Positions 1 through 7,285 of a stretch of 64,000 nt of DNA are shown here, in pieces. How positions within the stretch are numbered: the first letter of the stretch is position 1; each line of letters opens with the position of its first letter. The notes under the pieces were generated by a model, which was given only the letters and a program-made list of their open reading frames with translations, had not been told where the DNA came from and ran no database searches. Location of the stretch: NCBI RefSeq assembly GCF_023051145.1, contig NZ_JALKFS010000005.1, positions 2,063,733 through 2,127,732 on the forward strand. Direction: 5' to 3'. The DNA comes from Williamsia sp. DF01-3. GTDB taxonomy: Bacteria; Actinomycetota; Actinomycetes; Mycobacteriales; Mycobacteriaceae. The translations under genes were made by a program, and so were the position numbers.

Positions 1-146
1 CTCAGGTGATCGCAGCCGCAGACGGCGGATCGCATCTGCTGGCGGGCTTGGCAGAGGCGAACTGTTTGGTCATCATCGAGCCGGAAGACGTTGAATTGCG
101 CGCCGGCGATGAGGTGGACGTCGCATTCCTGGCTCAGCGGGGGTGA
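1..146 (+). CDS. glp: Gephyrin-like molybdotransferase Glp (MoeA family), C-terminal end only
   Basis: Partial gene entering from the left edge; the stop TGA is at 144-146. The 47 visible residues contain GSHLLAGLAEANCLVIIE followed by an acidic loop and LRAGDEVDV, which is the C-terminal beta-barrel (domain IV) of the MoeA/gephyrin family. In Corynebacteriales the copy next to rimJ and glpR is the divisome protein Glp, so I prefer that name to a cofactor-synthesis MoeA. The family assignment is secure; the Glp rather than MoeA assignment rests on gene context. Confidence 0.8.
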   Translation, partial: QVIAAADGGSHLLAGLAEANCLVIIEPEDVELRAGDEVDVAFLAQRG

Positions 147-155
147 GAGTGCACC

Positions 156-808
156 GTGCGCGCCTGGAGCAGGGGTGACACCGGTCGCCGTGGATGGCCG
201 GCCAAGCTCGGGCCGATATCCGTTGCGGGAGGCGTCGTTACGGTACGTCCGGTCCGGCTGCGTGACGCCAGGGTGTGGAGCAGGCTTCGCATCGAGAACC
301 AGAATTCGCTGATGCCGTGGGAGCCCACGGGTGTCGGCTTGTGGTCGGCCCGGCACAACCCGGCGGCCTGGCCGGGTCTGCATTCGGTCCTGAGGGCCGA
401 GGCAAAGGCAGGGAACATGCTGCCGTTTGTCATCGAATTGGACGGCGAATACTGCGGGCAACTGACGGTGGGCAACATTCAGCGTGGCGCGCTGCGCAAC
501 GCATGGATCGGATATTGGGTGGATGCAGCGGTCACCGGACGTGGAGTGGCAACGGGCGCACTGGCACTCGGCGTCGACCACTGTTTCGGGCCGGGGGTCT
601 TCACCGGCTCGAGGCAACCGTGCAGCCTGCCAACGCGGCGTCGCTGTCGGTGCTGCACAAGGTGGGATTCCGCGACGAAGGCCTGCTCAAGCGCTACATG
701 GACGTCAACAGCGCCTGGCGGGACCATCTGTTGCTCGCGTTGACCACCGAAGATCTCACCAGCAGCGCCGTGGACACATTGATCCGCAGCGGCCACGCCA
801 CCGCCTGA
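156..808 (+). pseudogene. rimJ: GNAT N-acetyltransferase, RimJ-like, broken by one missing G
   Basis: A GNAT-family acetyltransferase (the RimJ type acetylates N-terminal alanine of a ribosomal protein). The first frame, from GTG 156, reads well through WIGYWVDAAVTGRGVATGALALGVDHCF and then turns to nonsense. The next frame continues the fold with LHRLEATVQPANAASLSVLHKVGFRDEG to the stop at 806-808. The switch falls in the G run at 593-597: five G are present and six would join the halves into one protein of about 217 residues. It follows glp by 9 bp. I infer either a sequencing error or a very recent frameshift. Confidence 0.85.
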
Positions 809-1036
809 ACTCCCGGCACCTGCGCGCAGATGCCTCTCGGCTCGCGCTGGGCGGCGGCTCTTCTCCGATCACGCGTGAGCACCCAGAGATGGAACGAATC
901 GGCCGGGACATCGGCGCGTCGGCGCTGGTTGGGCAGCGGTGAGCCATAGCCTGATTCCTATCGTCTGTTACAGGTGTGACTGACGCGTACTCGACCGGCC
1001 GGTCGGGGCGAGATTGCCGACAGGAAGGAGCTGCCC

Positions 1037-2179
1037 ATGCCGAACTCGTTGCTGTGGGTGTGTCTGGTGGCGATCTGGCTCTTTGTTCTGGTGCCGATGG
1101 TGGTGAAGTCGCGTCCCACCGTGCGCAAGACGACCGACGCCGCGATGTCGACACGCGTGCTCTACCGAGGTGGCCGGGCCATCGCCAAGACCCGTCGTCG
1201 CATGGCGGCAGGCCGTCATCCGCACGATCCCGACTGGGAACCCCCGGTGCGTGAGTATCGCAAGACCGCAAAGGCAACGGCGGCAACAGATACCGCTGAC
1301 GTCGACGACGCCACGACGACCAAGGTTCCGGCCGGCAAGTCCGAGCCTGCATCGGTCTCGGTGAAAACCGTCGCCGCTGCCGCTCAGACAAAGACGGTCG
1401 ACACCAGCGACAGTGATGCCGACGCAACCACCGACGACACGACGGTTGTGGTTGAAGACGCCGACATCGAGTCATCCGATCACCGTGACGCCGTTGCTGA
1501 GCGCGATGACGAAGATGCGGACGCAGATCGCGACGATCGGGGCGTCGAGGACGCAGACCTCGACGATGCTGAGCTCGATGACGCGGATTACGAGGACGCC
1601 GACCACGAGGACGCGGACTATGAAAACGCGGACTACGACGACGACTACGACGACGATCTCACCGACGAGGACATCAGCGCCGACGAAGCGGCGGATCAGG
1701 CGGAGCAGGACGAGGTCGCCCGTCGTGCACGTCGCGGAGGCTTCGATCCCGAGGCCGATCGCGAGCGCAGCGACAAGCGCTACAGGTTCCGCCAGCGCGT
1801 GATGGCCGTGCTCGGGGTGCTGGCGCTGCTCGGCATCGCGGCCGGCTTCTTCCTGGGTTCGGTCGGCTGGGTCATCGCCGCGGCCACGGTTGTCGCGCTG
1901 GTCGGCTACCTCGCGTTCCTGCGCCGCGCGGTGCGGAACGAACAGCGCATCCGTCGTCAGCGGATGCAGCGGCTCGCCCGGGCCAAGCGCCAGGAGGAAG
2001 AACGCCGCGCGCAGCCCGAGGTCGACCCCCGAGCCGAGGTGCCCCGCAGACTCCGTCGACCAGGCGCGATCGTGTTGGAGATCGATGACGAAGATCCGAT
2101 CTTCGACCACCTGCCGCGGTTCGAGCACCGCGAAGAGGTTGTTCGTGAACCCTCGTACCGGCGGGTGGTGGGGCAGTAG
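1037..2179 (+). CDS. glpR: Gephyrin-like molybdotransferase receptor GlpR, membrane protein
   Basis: 380 residues with a strong AAGGAG site before ATG 1037. There is one N-terminal membrane segment (LLWVCLVAIWLFVLVPMVV), a long acidic low-complexity middle with runs of Asp-Ala, Glu-Asp and Tyr (about residues 70-230), two adjacent membrane segments near 255-295 and a basic Arg/Gln/Glu-rich C-terminus. Length, topology and position two genes after glp match the mycobacterial Rv0996-type protein. In corynebacteria this is the membrane receptor that brings Glp to the division site. The family call is firm; the divisome role here is by homology. Confidence 0.8.
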   Translation: MPNSLLWVCLVAIWLFVLVPMVVKSRPTVRKTTDAAMSTRVLYRGGRAIAKTRRRMAAGRHPHDPDWEPPVREYRKTAKATAATDTADVDDATTTKVPAGKSEPASVSVKTVAAAAQTKTVDTSDSDADATTDDTTVVVEDADIESSDHRDAVAERDDEDADADRDDRGVEDADLDDAELDDADYEDADHEDADYENADYDDDYDDDLTDEDISADEAADQAEQDEVARRARRGGFDPEADRERSDKRYRFRQRVMAVLGVLALLGIAAGFFLGSVGWVIAAATVVALVGYLAFLRRAVRNEQRIRRQRMQRLARAKRQEEERRAQPEVDPRAEVPRRLRRPGAIVLEIDDEDPIFDHLPRFEHREEVVREPSYRRVVGQ

Positions 2180-2219
2180 TCCCGCCCTGTTAATCTTGTC
2201 GAGTCGCTCACGCGGCAAA

Positions 2220-2292
2220 GGGGCTATAGCGCAGTTGGTAGCGCGTCTCGTTCGCATCGAGAAGGTCAGGGGTTCGATTCCCCTTAGCTCCA
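2220..2292 (+). tRNA. tRNA-Ala(CGC), prophage integration site
   Basis: A full 73-nt cloverleaf: acceptor GGGGCTA pairs with TAGCTCC, including the G3:U70 wobble that identifies alanine tRNAs; D arm GCGC/GCGC; anticodon stem TCTCG/CGAGA with loop TTCGCAT, so anticodon CGC; T arm AGGGG-TTCGATT-CCCCT; discriminator A. CCA is not encoded. The 3' half lies inside the attL repeat, so the prophage supplies the 3' end and the tRNA stays intact in the lysogen. Confidence 0.97.
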
Positions 2293-2294
2293 CA
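2268..2294 (+). other. attL core (27 bp, within tRNA-Ala 3' end)
   Basis: Identical over 27 bp to 57525-57551. It begins AGGGGTTCGATT and runs through the T arm and acceptor 3' strand to ACA just after the tRNA. The flanking bases differ on both sides, so this is the full shared core. The crossover position within it cannot be told from the sequence. Confidence 0.95.
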
Positions 2295-2337
2295 AGAAAG
2301 TGCAGGTCAGAGGGCCTTTCTGGCCACGACCGCTGCA

Positions 2338-2359
2338 AGGCAACATTTCCAGGCAACAT
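2338..2359 (+). repeat. Probable integrase arm-type sites, left end (2 copies of AGGCAACAT)
   Basis: Two direct copies of AGGCAACAT at 2338-2346 and 2351-2359, 13 bp apart, between attL and the integrase gene. Related copies (AGGCAACA, AGGTAACA) lie just inside attR. A short repeated motif flanking both cores is what arm-type integrase binding sites look like. Function is inferred. Confidence 0.55.
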
Positions 2360-2417
2360 ATCTGTCGGTCCCCGCAGCTAAAATGCGGTGCATGTACCCC
2401 GGTTCAGGCATCAACTG

Positions 2418-3521
2418 ATGGCGTCTATCCAGGCGCGCACCCGCAAGGATGGCTCCGAGACGTGGCGTGTCCTCTGGAGACAAGGCGGCAAACAGCGCAA
2501 CGCGACGTTCGTGGAGGCCTCCGGAGCCGTCCGGTTCCGCGACCACATCGACCAGTTCGGGCCGGTCGAGGCGATGCGGATCCTCGAATTCGAGGACGCG
2601 GCACGGTCCGAGCTCACGCTGACCGAATGGCTCACCGACCACATCAACGCGCTGACTGGTGTGGAGCAGGCGACGATCAATCGATACATCTCCTATCGGG
2701 ACCGCGACATCGCGCCGTCAATTGGAAGGTTGCCGCTTTCCGCAGTGACCGAGGTGTCGATCTCTCGATGGGTCCAGGAGATGTCGACGGTGCCCAAGGG
2801 CAAGAAGGCGCCCGCCGGAAAGACGATCCAGAACAAACACGCATTTCTCTCCGGGGCGCTCAAGGCCGCGGTCCGCGCTGGCAAGATCGCGGCCAATCCG
2901 TGCGACGGCCGCAGGCTTCCGCAGACTCAGAAGCAGGAGATGGTGTTCCTCGACCGTGACGAGTTTGATCTGCTCCACTCGCACATCCCGCACGACAGGT
3001 GGAAGAACCTGGCGACGTGGCTCGTGACGACGGGGATGCGGTTCGGCGAGGCAACAGCACTCGACGCACGCGACATCGACCCAGTTGCCGGGACGTGTCG
3101 GATCAACAAGGCATGGAAGTACAGCGGCGACTACCGTCCAGAGATCGGGCCACCGAAGACTCGCAAGTCAAACCGCACGATCAACCTGCCTCCGCAGGCT
3201 TTGGCCGTCATTGATCTCTCTCGCGACGGATTCCTGTTCACCAACGGCGCGGGCTCACCGGTGCGGGCGCAGGAGTTCTACAACCTTGGCTGGAACCCGG
3301 GCCGCATTAGGGCGGCCGAGAACGGACTGACAAAGAAGCCTCGGGTGCACGACCTGAGGCACACTTGCGCGTCGTGGATGATCAACTCCGGCGTGGGGTT
3401 GCCGGTTGTGCAGGCGCACCTGGGGCACGAGTCGATCCAGACGACCATCGACAGGTACACCCACCTTGACCGTCACGCCGGAAAGACTGCGGCAGACGCG
3501 ATTGCCAGGATGCTCGACTAG
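2418..3521 (+). CDS. int: Phage tyrosine integrase (main integrase beside attL)
   Basis: 367 residues from ATG 2418; a GTG at 2388 would add ten residues, but MASIQARTRKDG is the usual start of this family. N-terminal arm-binding region about 1-60, core-binding SAM-like domain about 65-165, catalytic domain from 175. The catalytic set is visible: Arg208 (GMRFGE), Lys near 250 (TRKSNR), His311-x-x-Arg314 (HDLRH), His337 (LGHES) and nucleophile Tyr347 (DRYTHLD). It is 124 bp from attL and reads away from it, the standard position for the enzyme that carries out integration at this tRNA. Confidence 0.95.
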   Translation: MASIQARTRKDGSETWRVLWRQGGKQRNATFVEASGAVRFRDHIDQFGPVEAMRILEFEDAARSELTLTEWLTDHINALTGVEQATINRYISYRDRDIAPSIGRLPLSAVTEVSISRWVQEMSTVPKGKKAPAGKTIQNKHAFLSGALKAAVRAGKIAANPCDGRRLPQTQKQEMVFLDRDEFDLLHSHIPHDRWKNLATWLVTTGMRFGEATALDARDIDPVAGTCRINKAWKYSGDYRPEIGPPKTRKSNRTINLPPQALAVIDLSRDGFLFTNGAGSPVRAQEFYNLGWNPGRIRAAENGLTKKPRVHDLRHTCASWMINSGVGLPVVQAHLGHESIQTTIDRYTHLDRHAGKTAADAIARMLD

Positions 3522-3673
3522 TCGCCGAGCGTGCGTCGGGTGTGTCGCCGGGACACCCCGAGCTTCCGAGCAACCGTGACAGGGTCCTTGGTTCGGCGGC
3601 CGGCGCCACGGCGTTTGTGTGGTTTGCACATTGCGCAGCCGCGCCACGAGCGCGAGGGGTGATGGTTGGGCAT
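3518..3673 (-). CDS. Small basic HTH-like protein between the two recombinases
   Basis: 51 residues, ATG at 3673 preceded by GGAGCAGGT. The N-terminal half has a Cys-x-x-Cys-x-x-His pair (GCAMCKPHKRR). The C-terminal half, DPVTVARKLGVSRRHTRRTLGD, reads as a helix-turn-helix. Its stop overlaps the end of the main integrase by 3 bp, tail to tail. It lies 43 bp downstream of the second recombinase on the same strand, so the two are probably co-transcribed. Function unknown; a directionality or regulatory factor is possible. Confidence 0.6.
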   Translation of the reverse strand: MPNHHPSRSWRGCAMCKPHKRRGAGRRTKDPVTVARKLGVSRRHTRRTLGD

Positions 3674-3716
3674 ACCTGCTCCAGGGGTGACTCCGCCGAT
3701 GGCGAAGGTTTGAACG

Positions 3717-4631
3717 TTACGCCACCGCGCCGAAGTACGCGGCCAGCGCGTGGGCGCTGTGTGTGTCGAGGTTCGCGCGGCCGCGGTCGTAGAGACGGAT
3801 GGTGGTGCTGATGTCGGCGTGCCTGGCCGAGAGTTGCACCTGCCGCAGGGGGACGCCGGCGTCGATGGAGTGGACGACGAAGCTGTGCCGCAGGGTGTGC
3901 GGTGAGATCTTGCCGGTGATCCCGGCGGCCTTGGCGCAGCGCTTCACCACGCGGTCGGCCGAACGCCTCGTCATCCGTGTGCCGTCCCGCCTCAGTAGCA
4001 GCGGGCCCACGGTCCGGCCGGCGATCACCGCGTCGATGGCTCGCATCACGACAGGCGGCTGGGGGATGAGCGCGGCCTTGCCGCCCTTGCCGATGAACCG
4101 CAGGCACCGGTGGGCCTTCGCGACCACGTTGCAGTCTGCGATATCGAGGTCGCACGCCTCGGAGACCCGGACGCCGAGGTAGCCCATGATGACGACCAGC
4201 GCGTAGTCGGTCGGGGTCGAGTCGTACGCCGCGCGGACCAGTCGCTGCATCTCTTCGCGGGTGAGCGCCGCTCGTTCTGATTGGTCGACAGTGACTTTCG
4301 GTCGGCGCACCAGCCGGGCCGGGTTCTTCACGATCAGCTCGTCATCGATGGCGACCTCGTACAGCTGCGACAGGGTGCCGATCCGCCGGCTGATCGTCGG
4401 GGCCGCGTTGCCGCGCTCCTCACGCAGGTACCGCATGTACATCTCGAGGTGCGGCCGACGGACACCGGTGATCGGGTGGATGCCGTGGCGCTCGCACCAC
4501 TGGCAGAAGATCCGAAGGTCTTGGCGGTAGGCGGCTTGGGTGTTCGAACCGTCCCAGCGCATCAGGAACGATTCGATGAACAGGTGCAGGTCGTCGAGTG
4601 GAACGACCGTCGACAGGGTAGCGTCAGGCAT
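3717..4631 (-). CDS. Second tyrosine recombinase (XerC/D-like length)
   Basis: 304 residues from ATG 4631, with GGAGGG upstream. N-terminal SAM-like domain about 12-105 (DDLHLFIESFLMRW...TQAAYRQDL). The catalytic domain has Arg155 (GVRVSE), Lys near 182 (GKGGK), His245-x-x-Arg248 (HTLRH), His271 (ARHAD) and Tyr281 (RLYDR), so all active-site positions are present. It lacks the AP2-like arm-binding N-terminus of the main integrase and resembles XerC/D and transposon-type recombinases. It is divergent in family from the neighbouring integrase. It could be dimer resolution, an alternative integrase or the remnant of a nested element. Confidence 0.9.
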   Translation of the reverse strand: MPDATLSTVVPLDDLHLFIESFLMRWDGSNTQAAYRQDLRIFCQWCERHGIHPITGVRRPHLEMYMRYLREERGNAAPTISRRIGTLSQLYEVAIDDELIVKNPARLVRRPKVTVDQSERAALTREEMQRLVRAAYDSTPTDYALVVIMGYLGVRVSEACDLDIADCNVVAKAHRCLRFIGKGGKAALIPQPPVVMRAIDAVIAGRTVGPLLLRRDGTRMTRRSADRVVKRCAKAAGITGKISPHTLRHSFVVHSIDAGVPLRQVQLSARHADISTTIRLYDRGRANLDTHSAHALAAYFGAVA

Positions 4632-4665
4632 CAGCCCTCCAGGTGTCACAGACTTGGGTGGGTCA

Positions 4666-4701
4666 GACCCCGGCAGGTGTTACCAGCACCTGTGCGGGGT
4701 C
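4666..4701. promoter_or_regulatory. Nested inverted repeat upstream of the second recombinase
   Basis: GACCCC pairs with GGGGTC and, inside it, CAGGTG pairs with CACCTG around the 7-nt centre TTACCAG. It sits 35 bp upstream of the recombinase start codon. It could be an operator, a 5' UTR hairpin, or a core site for that recombinase, since tyrosine recombinase cores have 6-8 bp centres. There is no T run, so it is not a terminator. Confidence 0.45.
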
Positions 4702-4937
4702 GCTCGCTTTCTGGGGCGAGATCGTCAGCCTACCGGTGAGAGCTGTTGTGCGCCACGCAGTTTGATGATGGATTTAGTTCACCCGCCGCCCGTGGCGCGT
4801 AGGTGGTGGGCGCTTATAGCAGATAGGGGTGACACCCGAGGCCAGCATGTTTGACATGTTGCGCGCGCGCGACCACACTTGTCGTTAGTTGTCAGGGTGT
4901 CGCGTTCAAACGTCGCAGTGTGTTCGAAACACCAGAG
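4702..4937. other. Noncoding spacer upstream of second recombinase
   Basis: No convincing gene. It contains an alternating GC stretch near 4859-4872 and a minus-strand -10-like CTATAA near 4815-4820 that could serve the recombinase gene. I see no protein homology on either strand. Confidence 0.4.
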
Positions 4938-4980
4938 AAGGACCGGATCTCCACCTCAGAGATGGAGATCCGGTCCTTTT
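4938..4980 (+). terminator. Strong intrinsic terminator with no evident upstream gene
   Basis: A perfect 16-bp stem (4938-4953 with 4963-4978), 9-nt loop, and the sequence ends in TTTT. It is oriented for rightward transcription, yet no plus-strand protein gene ends here. It may end an unannotated small RNA or insulate the recombinase region from rightward read-through from the integrase. Confidence 0.85.
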
Positions 4981-5139
4981 GCTGCCAAAAATGCGCCCGC
5001 GGGAAGCGGCGCGACCTGGGACTTTCATGAATGTGATTCGCAACGTGTTGTGTCGCCAGTAAAAGACACGCACAAGGTGTAGGGTTCTGAACTGCGACGT
5101 TTGTAAAGATCGACCCGACAACTGAAAGGAGTCCTTCGA

Positions 5140-5187
5140 TGGACCCCTGCTTACTTCATCCTCGTGAACTGGCTAGCGCCGCGTAGG
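5140..5187 (+). CDS. Possible 15-residue peptide with a strong ribosome-binding site
   Basis: ATG 5140 follows AAAGGAG with 7-nt spacing and reads MDPCLLHPRELASAA then TAG. The start signal is far better than expected by chance. The peptide is short and no gene follows on the plus strand, so this may be a leader peptide, the stump of a deleted gene, or coincidence. Confidence 0.3.
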
Positions 5188-5196
5188 CGTATCCGG

Positions 5197-5424
5197 TTAC
5201 TGCGCCAAGGCGCCGCACTCCATGCACTTCGGCACTCCGCAGTAGCCCGTGACCCGCCCGTCACCGGCCAGCGTGACAGCTCCCTCGGCTTCGTCCAGGC
5301 CCGCGGCCCGCCCGTCGAGTTTGAACCATTCACCGCCACACTCGCGGCAGTGCAAGGGTTCAGATGCATCGGCTGGCGCATTCCTGCGGTGGCTGTTCAG
5401 ATCGATGACCAAGGAGTCTGGCAT
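5197..5424 (-). CDS. Small zinc-ribbon protein
   Basis: 75 residues from ATG 5424. Cys pairs HCRECGGEWF (about residue 25) and CGVPKCMECG (about 62-71) form a treble-clef or zinc-ribbon pattern seen in many small actinophage proteins. Function unknown. It stands alone on the minus strand between two noncoding regions. Confidence 0.55.
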   Translation of the reverse strand: MPDSLVIDLNSHRRNAPADASEPLHCRECGGEWFKLDGRAAGLDEAEGAVTLAGDGRVTGYCGVPKCMECGALAQ

Positions 5425-5804
5425 GTCATTGCCAATCCGTAGTGGCCGGGGCCCTTTGGGTCCCGGAGACCGGTGGAAGACCGGTCAACGAGTTCCGTTC
5501 ACCGGAAGTTACGTCGACCAGCATGGTTACGTTTCCTTCCACGAGGCGCACGCAACCTTCCCGCCCTGTATCGGGAGAAAAGGTGCGTGTGCGTACCGGT
5601 CGCCGTATCGCGGTGACCGCGAGACAGCTTAACTAGCTGCTCTCCAACTGACTCTGGAGGGGTTTGTGGTTGCCGCCCAGCCCCTCCAGAGTCCCCATAG
5701 TGCCACCTTCGGCAAACCCCGCGCATGTTTTCGGAGGCGCGAGTGGAAATTGTCACTCGATCGCTACTCCTCGGCGGGAGCGTGACAACCCTTCAACACG
5801 AAGA
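5425..5804. promoter_or_regulatory. Noncoding region dense in dyad symmetry
   Basis: No supported gene. Hairpin 5446-5466 (9-bp stem, TTT loop); direct repeat GTTACGT at 5508-5514 and 5526-5532; perfect 7-bp dyad TCGCGGT-G-ACCGCGA at 5608-5622; CAGCT-TAACT-AGCTG at 5625-5639; 13-bp inverted repeat 5650-5662/5681-5693 with an 18-nt loop. The density suggests operators or an origin-like or partition-like site, but none of these is recognised. Confidence 0.45.
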
Positions 5805-5833
5805 AACGCCCCCACCCGTAGGTGGGGGGCGTT
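5805..5833 (-). terminator. Intrinsic terminator of the leftward small-gene operon
   Basis: Hairpin AACG-C5-ACC / GGT-G6-CGTT with loop CGTA, followed on the minus strand by TTTCTT. It ends the minus-strand operon 6824-5952. One arm has five C and the other six G, so either one base is bulged or one C is missing from the sequence. Confidence 0.75.
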
Positions 5834-5951
5834 CTGGCCTGCGAGGGTCCGGGGAGAAGTCGGCGGACAACACTTCAGACGGTCCCGGCGGTGTTGAGGT
5901 TCCCCCAAAGTGCCGTCAAAGTCGGGGCATAATTTGGCTATTGGGCGGTGC

Positions 5952-6263
5952 TCAGCGCACCGGCGTCAGCTTCACAATGGACGGCGCAGCGGGTGCCGGT
6001 GCGAAGTGGTCCTCGTGGTCCTCGCAGACAAGGTGGCCGAACCCGTCGTCGTACGATGGGTACGCCTTGCACACTTCGCAGCCCCGGCATTCCGGGCAAA
6101 GGAACTGACCGTCAGAGTTTTCGGCCCAGTGGTCATCCTCGGAGACCCATTCGCGGACTTCTTGCTGGCCGCCCAGCGCTGAGAAGTCACCCCAGTACTC
6201 GTCCTGCACGGTCTTGCAGACGTCGCACTTCGCTCGGTAGTAGGTGACTTCATCGATGGCCAT
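5952..6263 (-). CDS. Small acidic zinc-ribbon protein
   Basis: 103 residues from ATG 6263; the start overlaps the upstream stop by one base. Cysteines occur as CDVC (about 13), CPECRGCEVC (about 56-65) and CEDH (about 80), enough for two zinc sites. The protein is rich in Asp/Glu. It is the last gene of a four-gene minus-strand operon. I do not recognise a functional family. Confidence 0.6.
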   Translation of the reverse strand: MAIDEVTYYRAKCDVCKTVQDEYWGDFSALGGQQEVREWVSEDDHWAENSDGQFLCPECRGCEVCKAYPSYDDGFGHLVCEDHEDHFAPAPAAPSIVKLTPVR

Positions 6264-6493
6264 TACTTCTCCTGCTCTCGTGCTGCCAACCACTCCGCAT
6301 ACCCCGGCTTGCGCTGCGTCGCCTTCACGTACGCATCGAACCGCTTCCGCACGACGTCGGTCAGAGTGTCCTCGTTGAACTCGGCCGCCAGGCGGGCCTG
6401 CTCGTACAGCTCGTCGGCGATACGGAAGTTCCGGTTGCTCGTCTTCGGCTGGTTCGGCACACCTGGGAGGGTATCGGGTGTACTTACGGTCAC
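6263..6493 (-). CDS. Small DNA-binding-like protein (ribbon-helix-helix or antitoxin-like)
   Basis: 76 residues from GTG 6493, overlapping the preceding stop. The core KTSNRNFRIADELYEQARLAAEFNED followed by LTDVVRKRF has the strand-helix-helix pattern of Arc/MetJ or CopG-type repressors, as found in many ParD-like antitoxins. No toxin partner is evident next to it. Its role may be local repression of this operon. Confidence 0.55.
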   Translation of the reverse strand: MTVSTPDTLPGVPNQPKTSNRNFRIADELYEQARLAAEFNEDTLTDVVRKRFDAYVKATQRKPGYAEWLAAREQEK

Positions 6494-6624
6494 GACTCAG
6501 ACTCCATCTGATCTGCTGCCGCATTGAGCGCGTGAGCGATATTCGTGGGTAAACCCGTGTCGAAGATCCACGCTGCGTGAGCGCGCAGGGACGCCGGGGT
6601 GACCTCGATATCGTCGGCGGCCAT
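6490..6624 (-). CDS. Hypothetical 44-residue protein
   Basis: Reads MAADDIEVTPASLRAHAAWI and ends NAAADQMESES. ATG 6624 overlaps the upstream stop and its own stop overlaps the next start (ATGA-type coupling), which supports real translation. The LRAHAAWIFDTGL segment resembles the start of short mycobacterial prophage proteins. Function unknown. Confidence 0.55.
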   Translation of the reverse strand: MAADDIEVTPASLRAHAAWIFDTGLPTNIAHALNAAADQMESES

Positions 6625-6824
6625 CACAGCTCACCGTCGCAAACGCCGTCACAGTTGAAGCACTTGGAGCTTTCCTGCCAGACGCCCGTCTCGCTGTACC
6701 AGCCTTCGCTCCACGTGTGCCGACGGCCGAACCTGCACGTGTCGGTGTGCGTGGGGCAGCAAGTGCGCGGTGCCAGCTGCTTGCGGGTCCGGGTCGGCTT
6801 GATGCGAATCACTGTGTCTGACAT
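6624..6824 (-). CDS. Hypothetical 66-residue Cys-rich protein
   Basis: First gene of the operon 6824-5952. Cysteines at TCCPTHTDTC and CFNCDGVC suggest a zinc site. The N-terminus is basic (RIKPTRTRK). Function unknown. Confidence 0.5.
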   Translation of the reverse strand: MSDTVIRIKPTRTRKQLAPRTCCPTHTDTCRFGRRHTWSEGWYSETGVWQESSKCFNCDGVCDGEL

Positions 6825-6906
6825 AGCTCAACAGTACCCGGTGTACTTACGCAGCGCAACGCCGGTGTACTTACGGATGTACTTACACCCGGCGGCATAC
6901 CGGACG

Positions 6907-7194
6907 TTATGGGCGGAGTGTGTAGTCGCGCTCAAACGTTTCCCCATCCGTCACCGTGAATCGATATTGTTCAAACACGGACTGCGTGCGGCGGCCGTGG
7001 TTGATAATCCAGTCGCCCCGACGTGCGTGGACGCCATAGGCGCTGATCTCCATCGTCGAATAGTCAATTCGGACATCCATGCAGCGCAAGATGACCAGCC
7101 AGTCATAGACTCGCTCGGCTGTCCGCTCCCACACCTGAGCCGCTTCGACTCGCTCGCCGTTTGGCCCGTCGAAAGACTGCACCACTTCGTTCAT
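6907..7194 (-). CDS. Hypothetical 95-residue protein, divergent from 7286
   Basis: ATG 7194 (MNEVVQSFDG). No membrane segment or known motif; the composition is mixed alpha/beta. It is divergent from the 220-residue gene starting 92 bp away, so the two probably share a control region. Base composition is visibly less GC-rich than the structural genes, which suggests an accessory cargo gene. Confidence 0.5.
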   Translation of the reverse strand: MNEVVQSFDGPNGERVEAAQVWERTAERVYDWLVILRCMDVRIDYSTMEISAYGVHARRGDWIINHGRRTQSVFEQYRFTVTDGETFERDYTLRP

Positions 7195-7285
7195 GGCGTT
7201 GATTCTCCACCACAACACCGGGGGGGGCGATCGTCTGTCGCGTCCACTACTCCGGCAATGATCGCATGCCGCTACTCTGCTCGCT

